Assembly (NCBI RefSeq): GCF_900099905.1 | Contig: NZ_FNEE01000026.1 | Coordinates: forward strand, 17,509-81,508 | Reading direction: 5' to 3' | Source of the DNA: Mesorhizobium muleiense | GTDB lineage: Bacteria; Pseudomonadota; Alphaproteobacteria; Rhizobiales; Rhizobiaceae | DNA: 64,000 nucleotides | Shown: piece by piece, positions 8,547-16,630 of the stretch | Layout of the letters: each line of letters starts with the position of its first letter | Numbering within the stretch: position 1 is the first letter of the stretch | Made by a program: the position numbers and the translations under genes | The notes under the pieces: model-generated | The model's input: the letters and a program-made list of their open reading frames with translations, nothing else | Database searches by the model: none | Told to the model about the DNA's origin: nothing

Positions 8547-10085
8547 TCACCAGTCTAGTTTTTCCTCGCCGTATGCCAGCAAGTTACCTTTTGGGTTGCG
8601 GAACACGATCCGATCCTCGCCGTCCTTGCGGTCGCGGCCGGTGAGCCATCCCAACTTTTTCATGATCCGGCCGACGCGCGTTGAATGCTTCCAGTCGGCA
8701 TCCTTTTTCGGAATGCCAAGCGCCTCGAAAATCTCCAATTGCGTGATTGACGTTCGCGTCTTGAGCATCGGCGCGATGTGGTCGACCCACACGTCAACGT
8801 CGGTGCGCTTTTCCTGTTCGGCCTCGACCGCTTCCTGTTCTTCCTCACGGACCCACCATTGCGCACCGGCCTTGAACAACGCCACAGCCTCAGCCCAAAG
8901 CTGATCACGATCCCGATAGATCGCGTCGATGTTGATCTTGCGCGCCTCAAGCGGCCAGAAGCGGCGAGCGCCAGTCGGATCGCGAAGATATGCGTTGCCT
9001 TCTGGGTTGATCGTGCCATTGAGAACGACGCGGCGTGGCACTTCAATGACCGAGCGACCGTAAGGCGGGCGAAAGCGGTCTGCCTGACGTGACAGGAATT
9101 TCTTTACGGCGTTGGTTTCGGCGGCAGAGAAGCGGTGCATTTCCGCGACCTCAAGGCCCCATATGCCCTGCAATTCCATCATCGCATCCTTGGACCCGAT
9201 GTCGGATAGTTCGTCAGTGAAGAACTCAGAGCCATAGAGCGCCCTCAGCGCCGTCGACTTGAGCAGCCCTTGCGGCCCTTCAATGATCGGCATTGTGTCG
9301 ACCTTGCAGCCAGGCTTGAGCCCGCGCGCCACGCTGGAGATCAGCCAACGCTCGCTTACGATTGGCGCATAGTTGTCGCCGACGCAGCCGAGGTAATCGT
9401 TGGCGAATTGCTTCACGCGTGGCTTGCCGTCCCATTCGAGGCCGCCGAGATAGTCGCGCAGCCGGTCGAAGCTCGAATGTTCCGCGACGGTCTGGATCAC
9501 AGCTGCGATATTCGATGCCTTCGGCGTCATGTATCGGCCCTCAAGCCACATGACCGCCTCGCTATAGTCGCGATCCTGGACGGCGCGAGGTTCCCAGGCC
9601 GAGCCTTTCGCCTCCCACGGCGGGCGACGCATCAGCATGACGCGCAGCTTGAAGGCGTCGAAGGCGAACACGCCGACCGTCTCGGGATGGTTCTCCAGGA
9701 ACAGGCCCCAATTTTTCGTGACGCCAGGTTTGATCTTGCCTTCCTCATTGCAGATCAGGCCGAGTTGCCAGCCATCATCCGCCGCGACAGTCTTGCGCGT
9801 ATGAAGCTGGGTAACGGTCGCCGCCTCGGGCTGGGCTTGCTGCACCGTGCGCGCCTCAGGCACGGGCTTGGACGGGCTGGCAGGCTTCGCAGGAGCGGCG
9901 GCAAGCTCGCGCCTCTCAGCGGGCTCGCCTGCCGGCTTCTGTTGCGGTGGCGACCATGGCCTAGCGGTCGCGCGCATGAATGCGTCAAGCTGATCTTTCG
10001 ACCAGCCATCATCAACCGCGTCGGCGCAATCCCAGCCCTTCTTTGGCTGCTTGCCTGCCTGCCAGTCTGAAAAGGAATATGTCAT
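8547..10085 (-). CDS. VapE/VirE-type primase-helicase (replication ATPase)
   Basis: 512 residues of the virulence-associated E (PF05272) family, phage replication helicases related to D5/SF3 ATPases. The P-loop is GPQGLLKST, followed by the acidic WGLEVAEMHRF block and an arginine-rich PTGARRFWPLE sensor block. About 110 N-terminal residues are low-complexity, rich in Pro, Ala and Gln. The ATG at 10085 is selected over a longer frame because it overlaps the upstream stop as ATGA, showing translational coupling. The next 245 bases (8302-8546) hold no convincing gene. Confidence 0.88.
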   Translation of the reverse strand: MTYSFSDWQAGKQPKKGWDCADAVDDGWSKDQLDAFMRATARPWSPPQQKPAGEPAERRELAAAPAKPASPSKPVPEARTVQQAQPEAATVTQLHTRKTVAADDGWQLGLICNEEGKIKPGVTKNWGLFLENHPETVGVFAFDAFKLRVMLMRRPPWEAKGSAWEPRAVQDRDYSEAVMWLEGRYMTPKASNIAAVIQTVAEHSSFDRLRDYLGGLEWDGKPRVKQFANDYLGCVGDNYAPIVSERWLISSVARGLKPGCKVDTMPIIEGPQGLLKSTALRALYGSEFFTDELSDIGSKDAMMELQGIWGLEVAEMHRFSAAETNAVKKFLSRQADRFRPPYGRSVIEVPRRVVLNGTINPEGNAYLRDPTGARRFWPLEARKINIDAIYRDRDQLWAEAVALFKAGAQWWVREEEQEAVEAEQEKRTDVDVWVDHIAPMLKTRTSITQLEIFEALGIPKKDADWKHSTRVGRIMKKLGWLTGRDRKDGEDRIVFRNPKGNLLAYGEEKLDW

Positions 10086-10414
10086 TTCTTGGCAGCGCGA
10101 CCGGTCTTTGCCCACACCATGCGGCGACCGCCGCCGCGCCCACGCTTCACGTCGAGATCCAGGCCGCGCGTGCGAAGCTTCTCCTTGAATTTAGGCATTC
10201 CGACACACAGGGAATTTTCGGCTGTATCAGGCCCGCCATCGGGATCGTCGGCATACATCGCGCCGACGATATCGCCGGAGGAAATAAACCTGCCGAAATT
10301 GTTGGCGAAGATATCGAACAGCGCGCGCTCCTTCCGCGTCAGTCGCAGCGTGCGCGCGATCTGAAACGGGTTTCCGGTGCCTTCCTTGAAGCCGCAGCAA
10401 GGGCAAGAGTTCAT
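10082..10414 (-). CDS. CPCC zinc-knuckle / winged-helix phage protein (paralogue 1)
   Basis: 110 residues. It begins with a C-P-C-C pair near the N-terminus, followed by an OmpR-like winged-helix outline (LTRKERALFDIF, then MYADDPDGGP, then KFKEKLRTRG) and a basic tail. The gene at 12604-13068 has the same plan and the same DDPDGGP signature, so the two are paralogues. The start overlaps the primase stop as ATGA, and its own stop overlaps the VapE start. A DNA-binding role inside the replication operon is likely; the target is unknown. Confidence 0.75.
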   Translation of the reverse strand: MNSCPCCGFKEGTGNPFQIARTLRLTRKERALFDIFANNFGRFISSGDIVGAMYADDPDGGPDTAENSLCVGMPKFKEKLRTRGLDLDVKRGRGGGRRMVWAKTGRAAKK

Positions 10415-11283
10415 TTCGCCGCCCTCTGCATCATCTTCACCGAGCAACCGATTTTCGTCAGGAGCGCGGCGATCTCGACGGCAGTCCGCAGGCCAGGCAC
10501 ATCGTCATCCGGCCAGATCACGACCGAGCGCCCGACCAGCGGCGACCAATCGGCATGATTGAGGCCGTAGGTTCCGCCCGGCCAAGAGACGACATTGCGA
10601 CCGCTGGCGCTGGCGAGCTTGTCGCGGCACTTCTCGCCCTCGACAACTATCACCTGCCCGTCACGCAGTCCGTCGAGCCCATAGAGCGGGCGCGGCCTGG
10701 GAAACGGGAAACGCGACCAGCATTCTTTGCCGTTCGGCAGGCGCACCCACATGACCATCGGGGTTTCCTTGCCGCCGTCAGGCAGATCGTGGCGCAGCAC
10801 GTAGCCAAGCAGCGTTCCGGTCGCACGATAGTAGGGAAACATCATCGACGGCGTGAACGATCCCCATTCGCGCTCTGTGCCCGCGCGCTTTGGATTGTAG
10901 AGCGTCACCTTGTTTCCGGCGATGATCGTCCGCGCAGGATCGAGCGGCGTGATCCCCGCGTAAACATCCCTCGCCTCGACCTTGCGCGGCTCTATGTTCG
11001 GCCCGGCCTTGCCACCGCCGAGGATGCTGATTGCCTCCTTGAGATCGACGCCCTTGATCCCTTGAACGAAGTCGAGAACGTCGCCTCGCTCTCCGCAGCC
11101 AAAGCACTGGAAACGCTGGACGTGATCCTTGCCCTTGAAAATCGTGAATGACGGCGTGTCTTCCGCGTGGAACGGGCAGCAGGCAACCCATTCGTCGCCG
11201 TCATTCTCAAGCTTGACCCCGAAGCTTTCGACTGTGGCCGGCAGGGAAACATCGCGCCGCAAGCGCTCGACATCGGAAGCCAT
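10411..11283 (-). CDS. DnaG-type primase with CHC2 zinc finger and Toprim domain
   Basis: 290 residues. The CHC2 zinc ligands C36, H39 (CPFH) and C60, C63 (CFGC) are intact. A Toprim-like region follows at about 210-270 with VVEGEKC and an acidic WPDDD motif. The size is about half of cellular DnaG: there is no helicase-binding domain, as in many phage primases. It makes primers for phage DNA synthesis together with the adjacent VapE ATPase and SSB. Confidence 0.88.
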   Translation of the reverse strand: MASDVERLRRDVSLPATVESFGVKLENDGDEWVACCPFHAEDTPSFTIFKGKDHVQRFQCFGCGERGDVLDFVQGIKGVDLKEAISILGGGKAGPNIEPRKVEARDVYAGITPLDPARTIIAGNKVTLYNPKRAGTEREWGSFTPSMMFPYYRATGTLLGYVLRHDLPDGGKETPMVMWVRLPNGKECWSRFPFPRPRPLYGLDGLRDGQVIVVEGEKCRDKLASASGRNVVSWPGGTYGLNHADWSPLVGRSVVIWPDDDVPGLRTAVEIAALLTKIGCSVKMMQRAAK

Positions 11284-11321
11284 GGAAAATCCCTACGATT
11301 TGCAAAAAATCTAAGAAGCGT

Positions 11322-11717
11322 TCAAAGCCCGAGAATGCGCCTCAAGTCGGCCTCATCCCGCGCGACGCCGGCCTTGCCTCCAGCGCCGTTGACGGCATTG
11401 ATCCACGCGAGTTGTTCACTCGTTGGCCTGCCGCCTTCCTTCACCTCGACCTGAGCGTAAACAGCGACGGTTGAGCCGATCATGTCAGGCGTGATCTCGA
11501 CCCGAACCCAGCCGCCGAGATCAGACATTCCAGGCACGCCGGCATGGAACGGACGCGCGTTTCGGATCACGATATCGCCACGCGCGAGGTGAAAGACGCC
11601 GGGGCCAGACAGCACTTTGTTGCCAACCCAGGCCATGCCGACTTGCTGCCTGAAAAGTCGCGCCCCGAGAGAGGACGCGAGCTTTTGCAGCCGGCGCATT
11701 AAATCGGCTTCGGCCAT
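11322..11717 (-). CDS. VRR-NUC domain nuclease
   Basis: 131 residues of the PD-(D/E)XK-type VRR-NUC family. Catalytic candidates are D66 (GMSDLGGW) and E91-V-K93 (AQVEVKEG). Phage members are small stand-alone structure-specific nucleases used in replication or recombination. The ATG at 11717 overlaps the stop of the DUF4031 gene as TAATG; an ATG at 11732 is possible. Confidence 0.85.
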   Translation of the reverse strand: MAEADLMRRLQKLASSLGARLFRQQVGMAWVGNKVLSGPGVFHLARGDIVIRNARPFHAGVPGMSDLGGWVRVEITPDMIGSTVAVYAQVEVKEGGRPTSEQLAWINAVNGAGGKAGVARDEADLRRILGL

Positions 11718-12082
11718 TACCTCGCCCTGCATTCAGCGACCATAGCGAGGCGCTTTTCGCCGTAGGCGATGAGATCGGCGTTGCCTATCTCGCTGCCCTT
11801 GGCGATTGCGAGCTTGGCGGTATGCTCCAGTGGACCAAACCTGTCGGTCTCAACCGCGCCGTTCTTCACCGCGAGCGCTCGCTTGCTCATGGCGATATCG
11901 AAGTGGACCCAGGAAGCCCGTTTGTGCTTACCAAACGAAAGCTCTTGGTGGCCCTGTATCCACTTCCGTTGAACGCCGATCTTGTCGACCATCGCCAAAA
12001 GTTCATCGTCGGTATCGGCCCACATGTGGCACATGACCATGTTGCCGAACGGCGCTTTCATGTCGTCAACGTAGACAGCCAT
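11717..12082 (-). CDS. DUF4031 family protein
   Basis: 121 residues from the ATG at 12082 (AAGG nearby), starting MAVYVDDMKAPFGNMVMCHM, the characteristic opening of DUF4031: a short acidic N-terminus and Met/Cys/His-rich strand, then HMWADTDDELLAMVDKIG. The biochemical role is unknown. It is commonly found in phage replication regions and is coupled here to SSB upstream and VRR-NUC downstream. Confidence 0.8.
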   Translation of the reverse strand: MAVYVDDMKAPFGNMVMCHMWADTDDELLAMVDKIGVQRKWIQGHQELSFGKHKRASWVHFDIAMSKRALAVKNGAVETDRFGPLEHTAKLAIAKGSEIGNADLIAYGEKRLAMVAECRAR

Positions 12083-12092
12083 TGCCTTGCCC

Positions 12093-12602
12093 TCAGAACG
12101 GAATTTCGTCGTCAAGCTGGCGTTGCGAAGACTGACGAGACGCGCCGCCGCCGTCCCCGTTGCGCGCAGTCCCGCCAGACTGCTCGCCGTAGCTGCCGCT
12201 CTTGTTGCCCGGCCTGTCGGCGTTGCCGTTCTGATCAGACCGCGCACCGCCGCCGCTGTCGCCGAGCAGGATCAGCTTGCCACCAAAGCCAGTCAGGACA
12301 ACCTCAGTCGCGTAATGATCGACGCCATCCTTTTCCCATTTGCGGGTTTGCAACTCGCCCTCGATGTAGACCTTGCTGCCCTTCTTGACGTATTTGTCGA
12401 TGACGCCGATCAGCCCATCATTCCAGACGACGACGCGATGCCATTGCGTCACCTCTTTCTTTTCGCCTGTGGTCTTGTCCTTCCAGCTTTCGGACGTGGC
12501 GAGAGAGAAGTTCGCGACCGAGACGCCGCTGTTGAGATTTTTAATATCGGGATCGGCCCCGAGGTTGCCGATCAGCGTTACTTTGTTGAGTGAGCCGGCC
12601 AT
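12093..12602 (-). CDS. ssb: Single-stranded DNA-binding protein
   Basis: 169 residues: OB-fold (about 1-110, starting MAGSLNKVTLIGNLGADP), a Gly/Ser/Asn-rich linker, and the protein-interaction tip DDEIPF at the C-terminus. It coats single-stranded DNA during phage replication and recruits partners through the acidic tip. The ATG at 12602 has GGGAG upstream; the longer open frame is rejected because SSBs begin at this point. Confidence 0.95.
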   Translation of the reverse strand: MAGSLNKVTLIGNLGADPDIKNLNSGVSVANFSLATSESWKDKTTGEKKEVTQWHRVVVWNDGLIGVIDKYVKKGSKVYIEGELQTRKWEKDGVDHYATEVVLTGFGGKLILLGDSGGGARSDQNGNADRPGNKSGSYGEQSGGTARNGDGGGASRQSSQRQLDDEIPF

Positions 12603-12603
12603 T

Positions 12604-13068
12604 TCAATAAACTCCCAGGATGAGGCGATACCCTTGGCGGTAGCCGACATTTTCCACAGCGATACCGGACCCGGCCAAGCGAGCCCGAAGGTGACAGAGA
12701 GCCACCTTGAAAGCGGCGTACATGCGCGTCGGCGACGGCCCGCCATCGGGATCGTCCGAGTACATGGCGTCGAAAATTCTTTCGGTCATGACGGGCATGC
12801 CTTTGCCCTTCCAAACCGCGCCGAGAATGCGAGCCTCAAGCGGCGTGACCTTGTAGCGATCGATCACGATATCCAGCGTCGGAACGGTCACCCGCTGCTT
12901 GCAGCAAGGACAATCGATAGGGGCTAGAACCAGGCCCTTTTTGTCGGACTGCATTGAAGGCGCGGCCCGCTCAAGCTTGGTAAGATCGTCGTCAACCATG
13001 CTCGTGACGAACGACGCTGCCGTATGACGCGTCTTGAGCGCGTTGACGTTTATGTGCTGCTTCATCAT
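12604..13068 (-). CDS. CPCC zinc-knuckle / winged-helix phage protein (paralogue 2)
   Basis: 154 residues. After about 50 polar residues there is DCPCCKQ, then a winged-helix outline closing in GYRL as in OmpR/PhoB DNA-binding domains (VTPLEARIL, MYSDDPDGGP, LCHLRARLAG, GYRQGYRL). It shares the CPCC plus DDPDGGP signature with 10082-10414. The start is the first of two ATGs at 13068, overlapping the helicase stop. It probably binds DNA; being in the replication operon, it may be a replication initiator or regulator, which is inference. Confidence 0.75.
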   Translation of the reverse strand: MMKQHINVNALKTRHTAASFVTSMVDDDLTKLERAAPSMQSDKKGLVLAPIDCPCCKQRVTVPTLDIVIDRYKVTPLEARILGAVWKGKGMPVMTERIFDAMYSDDPDGGPSPTRMYAAFKVALCHLRARLAGSGIAVENVGYRQGYRLILGVY

Positions 13069-14555
13069 CGGTAATCCCCTTGCCTTTCCGCCTTTTTCGC
13101 AAGCCTCGCAGTCAGAACGTGAGCCGCCCATTTTTCGGGCGACTTTGATTTTTTGGCCGTGGTCGTTTCGAGCAGGATTTTCAGCTGCTTCCTGATGTCG
13201 GGAGCAAGATCGTCAGTGAGGCCCTTCTTGATGTCGGACGCCAATTGACGGGCCGTCTCGTCATGCTGGCGCTTGCGGTCGCGGCGCGCCGCCTCCAGGT
13301 CGATTTCTTCAAGCTCCCCGTCGACTTCGCCGATGACGCGCCCGCCCAGGCCGAGCGCGTCGCGTTTCTTGACCGGATAAACCAAGCCGCAGTCCGGACA
13401 TTTCGGGGCCGGGTCGTGCGAGTAAAAGCACCTCGTGCATTTCATAAGCTCTTCTTCGCGCAAGGCTTTCGCCGTACCCTCAAGCGACCATTCGAATTCA
13501 TCATCAGGCAGACCGAGGCGAGCGAAGCCGCCGACGAGATCGAGCAGGATATGAGGAACGCCTGTCCCGTCTTGCCGCAGCCCGCGACCATGTTTTTGCA
13601 GATGCCGCGCCCGTGATCTCGAAGGCGAATTATCAAGCACCGCCTCAATCGTGACGGGCCGGTCGACCTGGGCGGCGAGATCGAAGCCCTCACAAAACAG
13701 TTGGCAATTGATGATCAGATCAATCTGCCTGTCGGCGAAGGCGTTGAACGCAGATACCCGGTCAGGCTGAGGCGTGTTGCCATCGAGTGCGACGGCCATG
13801 ATCCCTTTTTCACGGAACGTAGCGGCGAGACGTTCGGCGCTGGCGACCGAGGGCGCAAAGCCGATTGTGCGCTTGCCGAGGGCGTACTTGCGCCAATGCT
13901 TGACCGCGTTAGAAAGAACGGCCTTGCCCGACATCAGATCATCAAGCTCGGACGCAACATATTCGCCGCCGCGCACGTGGAGCCCGCTCAGATCGAGCCC
14001 GGCAGGAGAGAACGCGCGGTATCTGGAGAGGTGCCCGTTGTCGATCAGCCAGCGCGGCGACGGCCCCAGAACCATCGTATCCCAAACATCGCCAAGAGGC
14101 TTACCGTCCAGACGCTCGGGCGATCCGGTGTAGCCGATCAAGCGCGCGCCTTCGGCCTTGTAGTGCAGAGCAACCGCCGCCCATCCAGCCGCCGCCGACA
14201 GGTGCGCCTCATCGACCATGACGTAATCCGCAGGGATTTTGCCCAGGCGGTTTCTCAGCGACGCAATCGAAGCGATAAACACCCGATGATACGGGTTGAA
14301 GTGATAGCCGGCCGCGATGTAGGAAAACGGGATGCCGAATTTTTCGAAGGTCTTGGCGGTTTGCGTAATTAGATCGACGCGATGGACGCAAAAGATGACG
14401 CGCTTTCCGGCAGCTATGATTAGCTTGATCAGCGCCGCCGCAAGGACGGTTTTGCCGAAGCCGGTCGGAGCGTATGCCAGGACTGACGCATGCGTGCGCA
14501 GCGCAATCCTAAGCTTGGCCCGAACGTCTTCCTGATCTTCGCGCAGCGTGATCAT
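13065..14555 (-). CDS. SF2 DEAD/DEAH-box helicase
   Basis: 496 residues. Walker A is APTGFGKT (29-36), the Walker B/DEAH motif is VDEAH (114-118), and motif III-like YTGSPERLDG follows. Motif VI is HGRGLRQDG. A CxxC...CxxC zinc ribbon (KCTRCFY, PKCPDCG) follows the helicase core, then a charged tail. This is the architecture of phage replication helicases such as those related to Res/UvsW. The start overlaps the upstream stop as ATGA. Confidence 0.9.
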   Translation of the reverse strand: MITLREDQEDVRAKLRIALRTHASVLAYAPTGFGKTVLAAALIKLIIAAGKRVIFCVHRVDLITQTAKTFEKFGIPFSYIAAGYHFNPYHRVFIASIASLRNRLGKIPADYVMVDEAHLSAAAGWAAVALHYKAEGARLIGYTGSPERLDGKPLGDVWDTMVLGPSPRWLIDNGHLSRYRAFSPAGLDLSGLHVRGGEYVASELDDLMSGKAVLSNAVKHWRKYALGKRTIGFAPSVASAERLAATFREKGIMAVALDGNTPQPDRVSAFNAFADRQIDLIINCQLFCEGFDLAAQVDRPVTIEAVLDNSPSRSRARHLQKHGRGLRQDGTGVPHILLDLVGGFARLGLPDDEFEWSLEGTAKALREEELMKCTRCFYSHDPAPKCPDCGLVYPVKKRDALGLGGRVIGEVDGELEEIDLEAARRDRKRQHDETARQLASDIKKGLTDDLAPDIRKQLKILLETTTAKKSKSPEKWAAHVLTARLAKKAERQGDYR

Positions 14556-14848
14556 TCAGCCGAAGACCCAAGCAGCAGCTGCGCCTTAGGAGCCTCAAGC
14601 GGCTTGGCTCCCGGTGCGTCAGACGTGCAGAGCCGGCCCCAGCTATCGCGCAGCAGCTTGCCATTCCAAGACATGTAGTTGAGGCTCATCTTGGCTTTGC
14701 TTGTCGAGCCGTCAGCCATGAGGCGAACGAAACCGCCCGCCGTCTTGGCGTACAGGTTGCCGTCGCGCTCATAGATATCGACTTGTTTGAAAACACCGTT
14801 GATGATGACGATTGCCGCCTCACCCTCGACTTGCTTGAAAAATCCCAT
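14552..14848 (-). CDS. Hypothetical phage protein, 98 aa
   Basis: Not recognised. Soluble, with alternating hydrophobic strands in the first 60 residues (AAIVIINGVFKQVDIY) and a Pro/Ala-rich C-terminus, suggesting a small beta-rich domain. It is coupled to the helicase by an ATGA overlap and preceded by another small gene 2 bases upstream, so it is clearly part of the leftward operon. Confidence 0.7.
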   Translation of the reverse strand: MGFFKQVEGEAAIVIINGVFKQVDIYERDGNLYAKTAGGFVRLMADGSTSKAKMSLNYMSWNGKLLRDSWGRLCTSDAPGAKPLEAPKAQLLLGSSAE

Positions 14849-14850
14849 GG

Positions 14851-15072
14851 CTAATTTCTCCCGATAACCAGTCGCTTGATTGCGCTTTCATGCGGAGCCA
14901 TCCGGCGAAGGCGAGCGCCGAGCAGCAACAAATCCTCGACCTCGCGAGCCGTGATCGTCAGATGAGTTTCGCCGGCAATCACGCCGCCGAGCATCGTGCA
15001 GTGCAGAACCATGCCGTCGACAAAATCCGCTTGCTGAGCCAGCGTGAGCGCCGGTCGCGCCTCGTCGGTCAT
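14851..15072 (-). CDS. Hypothetical phage protein, 73 aa
   Basis: Not recognised. A short, mostly helical soluble protein (LTLAQQADFVDGMVLHC, EVEDLLLLGARLRRM). Its ATG overlaps the stop of the Cro-like gene as ATGA, making it the second gene of the leftward early operon. Confidence 0.65.
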   Translation of the reverse strand: MTDEARPALTLAQQADFVDGMVLHCTMLGGVIAGETHLTITAREVEDLLLLGARLRRMAPHESAIKRLVIGRN

Positions 15073-15293
15073 TGGACTTCCGGCGTCAGATCGTCAGACG
15101 TGAGCGGAATATTGTAGTTCGATGCGACCTCGATCAGCAGTTCTTGATCTCTGCCGCTGATCAGCCCCTTGTCGTCGCGCAGCGCCCGGCTGATCTTCGA
15201 CCTGTGCCGATTTAGGACGCGAGCGAACTGCGATGGAGGCATGCCGAACTTTGCATGCACTTTTTGCCACGGAGTTTTATGGATTTTCGTCAA
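15069..15293 (-). CDS. Cro-like helix-turn-helix regulator
   Basis: 74 residues with a lambda-type helix-turn-helix: MPPSQFARVLNRHRSKISRAL. It is transcribed divergently from the CI-like repressor, the classic immunity-region arrangement. A TTG start at 15293 is chosen because AAGGAG lies 8 bases upstream and because a good minus-strand promoter at 15325-15353 would begin transcription near 15317; the longer GTG frame from 15323 would start before the transcript. Likely role: lytic switch and control of the leftward operon. Confidence 0.75.
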   Translation of the reverse strand: MTKIHKTPWQKVHAKFGMPPSQFARVLNRHRSKISRALRDDKGLISGRDQELLIEVASNYNIPLTSDDLTPEVQ

Positions 15294-15324
15294 CGAGGTG
15301 TCTCCTTTTGGTGCATGTTTCACA

Positions 15325-15353
15325 ACAGTACGTTGCGTTTTTCACATCGTCAA
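15325..15353 (-). promoter_or_regulatory. Leftward early promoter with embedded operator
   Basis: On the minus strand: -35 TTGACG (15353-15348), 17-base spacer, -10 TACTGT (15330-15325). The spacer contains CGCAACG, the phage-wide operator word in inverse orientation (cgttgcg at 15331-15337), so a repressor bound there would block the polymerase. Confidence 0.65.
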
Positions 15354-15420
15354 GCCTAGTCAAGGCACGATTAACCTAAAATCGCTAATCCCCATGGCCT
15401 ATCCCGTGCGCCTTGATACT

Positions 15421-15439
15421 TGTTGCGAAAGCTGCAACA
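15421..15439. promoter_or_regulatory. Operator candidate upstream of the repressor
   Basis: Inverted repeat TGTTGC-gaaagct-GCAACA, 6-7-6. A further half site CGCAACG lies at 15471-15477, immediately before the repressor start. Together with the site in the leftward promoter this makes a three-site immunity region. Confidence 0.65.
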
Positions 15440-15485
15440 GTGCGGATGCGGCGGAGATTTTTCAAAATCACGCAACGGTGTAAGC

Positions 15486-16124
15486 ATGCATAAGACGATG
15501 GAGAGACCGGCTATCGATAAGGATTGGTTCATCGAAAAGCTGGCGGAAGGGGGCAAGTCAGTTCGCGGCTTGGCCCGGCACTTAGGGGTAGACGCGTCCG
15601 CAGTTTCGCGGATGTTTTCAGGTCAACGTAAAATGAAGATGGAAGAAGCCAACGAGATCGCGAGATTTCTAGGCGTCTCCGTCGCTGACGTTCTTGTTCA
15701 TGCCGGGGTGTCTATTGGCCTGGAGGAACAATCCACAAACATTTTGCTTGCCGCAATCATAGACGAGCGCGGCGTTATGGAAATGCTCGCGGACCCAAAA
15801 CCGCTGCCTCAGGCCGTGATTGAGCGCGCCCAGGCATCGATAACGGTTCACGGGAACAGCCGAATCATTGGCGCACAAATACGCGCCCTGAAAGGGCCAC
15901 TGTCCGTCATGGATGACGCTGTGGTTTTGTTTCGGCAGGCAGATAGCATCGATCCGGCTGCGATTGGTGCACTGTCTATCTGCCGGGCTCGCGACGGTAA
16001 GCAGTTCCTTGCCAAGATCGAGCGCGCCAGGAAGACAGGAGAGGCAAGTGTAATCTGCGCGACTGGCGAACCGAAGGAAGTTTCGCTTGAAGCGGCAACG
16101 CCTGTCTTGGCGATGATCCCATAG
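15486..16124 (+). CDS. CI-like prophage repressor (XRE HTH)
   Basis: 212 residues. An N-terminal helix-turn-helix spans about residues 24-62 (SVRGLARHLGVDASAVSRMF, then MKMEEANEIARFLGVS). The remaining 140 residues show no recognisable S24 peptidase Ser/Lys dyad, so cleavage-dependent induction as in lambda CI is uncertain. It is divergent from the Cro-like gene and followed by a terminator. Start ATG at 15486; ATG at 15498 is the alternative, and neither has a strong ribosome site. Confidence 0.8.
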   Translation: MHKTMERPAIDKDWFIEKLAEGGKSVRGLARHLGVDASAVSRMFSGQRKMKMEEANEIARFLGVSVADVLVHAGVSIGLEEQSTNILLAAIIDERGVMEMLADPKPLPQAVIERAQASITVHGNSRIIGAQIRALKGPLSVMDDAVVLFRQADSIDPAAIGALSICRARDGKQFLAKIERARKTGEASVICATGEPKEVSLEAATPVLAMIP

Positions 16125-16127
16125 AAA

Positions 16128-16150
16128 AAGCCCGCCTAACTGGCGGGCTT
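16128..16150. terminator. Bidirectional terminator after the repressor
   Basis: AAGCCCGCC (16128-16136) pairs with GGCGGGCTT (16142-16150) across a 5-base loop. A T-run follows on the minus strand and a T-rich stretch on the plus strand, so it can end both the repressor transcript and the small convergent gene at 16174-16407. Confidence 0.8.
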
Positions 16151-16173
16151 CCTATTTTATACCATTCTACCGA

Positions 16174-16407
16174 TTAGGCGAAGGATCGCCCAGGGTCGAA
16201 ATAGCCGGCAGTGAAGCAGTCGTGTTTCAGCGCTCGGGCAACGAAGGCGCGGAACCGGCTCAGCGGCGCAGGATTGTCGTGAGCCTCGGAGCGCATCGCG
16301 TTGAAGTCCAGCGCGGAGCGTGCGTCGAGCCAGGGCAGCGAAAGAACGGCGCTGATGGTGGCAGCAAAGAAAAGATACCCCGAATAGAACAGTCTGGTAT
16401 AGCGCAT
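16174..16407 (-). CDS. Hypothetical small membrane or secreted protein, 77 aa
   Basis: Not recognised. A hydrophobic segment at about residues 8-26 (YSGYLFFAATISAVLSLPWL) could be a signal anchor, followed by a polar, mostly helical domain. AAAGGGAAAA precedes the start at a suitable distance. It is an isolated minus-strand gene between the repressor and the rightward recombination operon, a usual place for a moron or superinfection-related gene; that is inference. Confidence 0.5.
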   Translation of the reverse strand: MRYTRLFYSGYLFFAATISAVLSLPWLDARSALDFNAMRSEAHDNPAPLSRFRAFVARALKHDCFTAGYFDPGRSFA

Positions 16408-16560
16408 CGGTTTTCCCTTTCGATCAGGATGAGGCAGTCTGCGCGGTCAGCATGAGCGCGAGACGGTTGAGATCGCGAACTGGTGGAATTAAAAGACGCC
16501 CGACACCGGGAGGGAGCCGGGCCGGGCGATTTAGCGGTCGCTCGGGAGGAGGTGAGCGAC

Positions 16561-16576
16561 TGTTGCGAATAACGCA
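16561..16576. promoter_or_regulatory. Operator-like element TGTTGCGaataACGCA
   Basis: An imperfect inverted TGTTGCG element between the small leftward gene and the rightward exo-recT operon. The rest of 16408-16630 shows no gene; 16471-16560 is GC-rich with several possible stems. Confidence 0.5.
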
Positions 16577-16630
16577 CGCCTCCCACGTTTCGTCAATCGA
16601 TTAAATTCTGAAATCCTGAAATTCAGCCTA

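Noticed and set aside
16471..16570. Stretch with TGGTGGAATTAAAAGACGC, like the D-arm of tRNA-Leu
   Set aside because: No matching acceptor stem, anticodon loop or T-arm (GGTTCGA) can be found within 90 bases, so it is not a usable tRNA; a phage-borne remnant cannot be proven.
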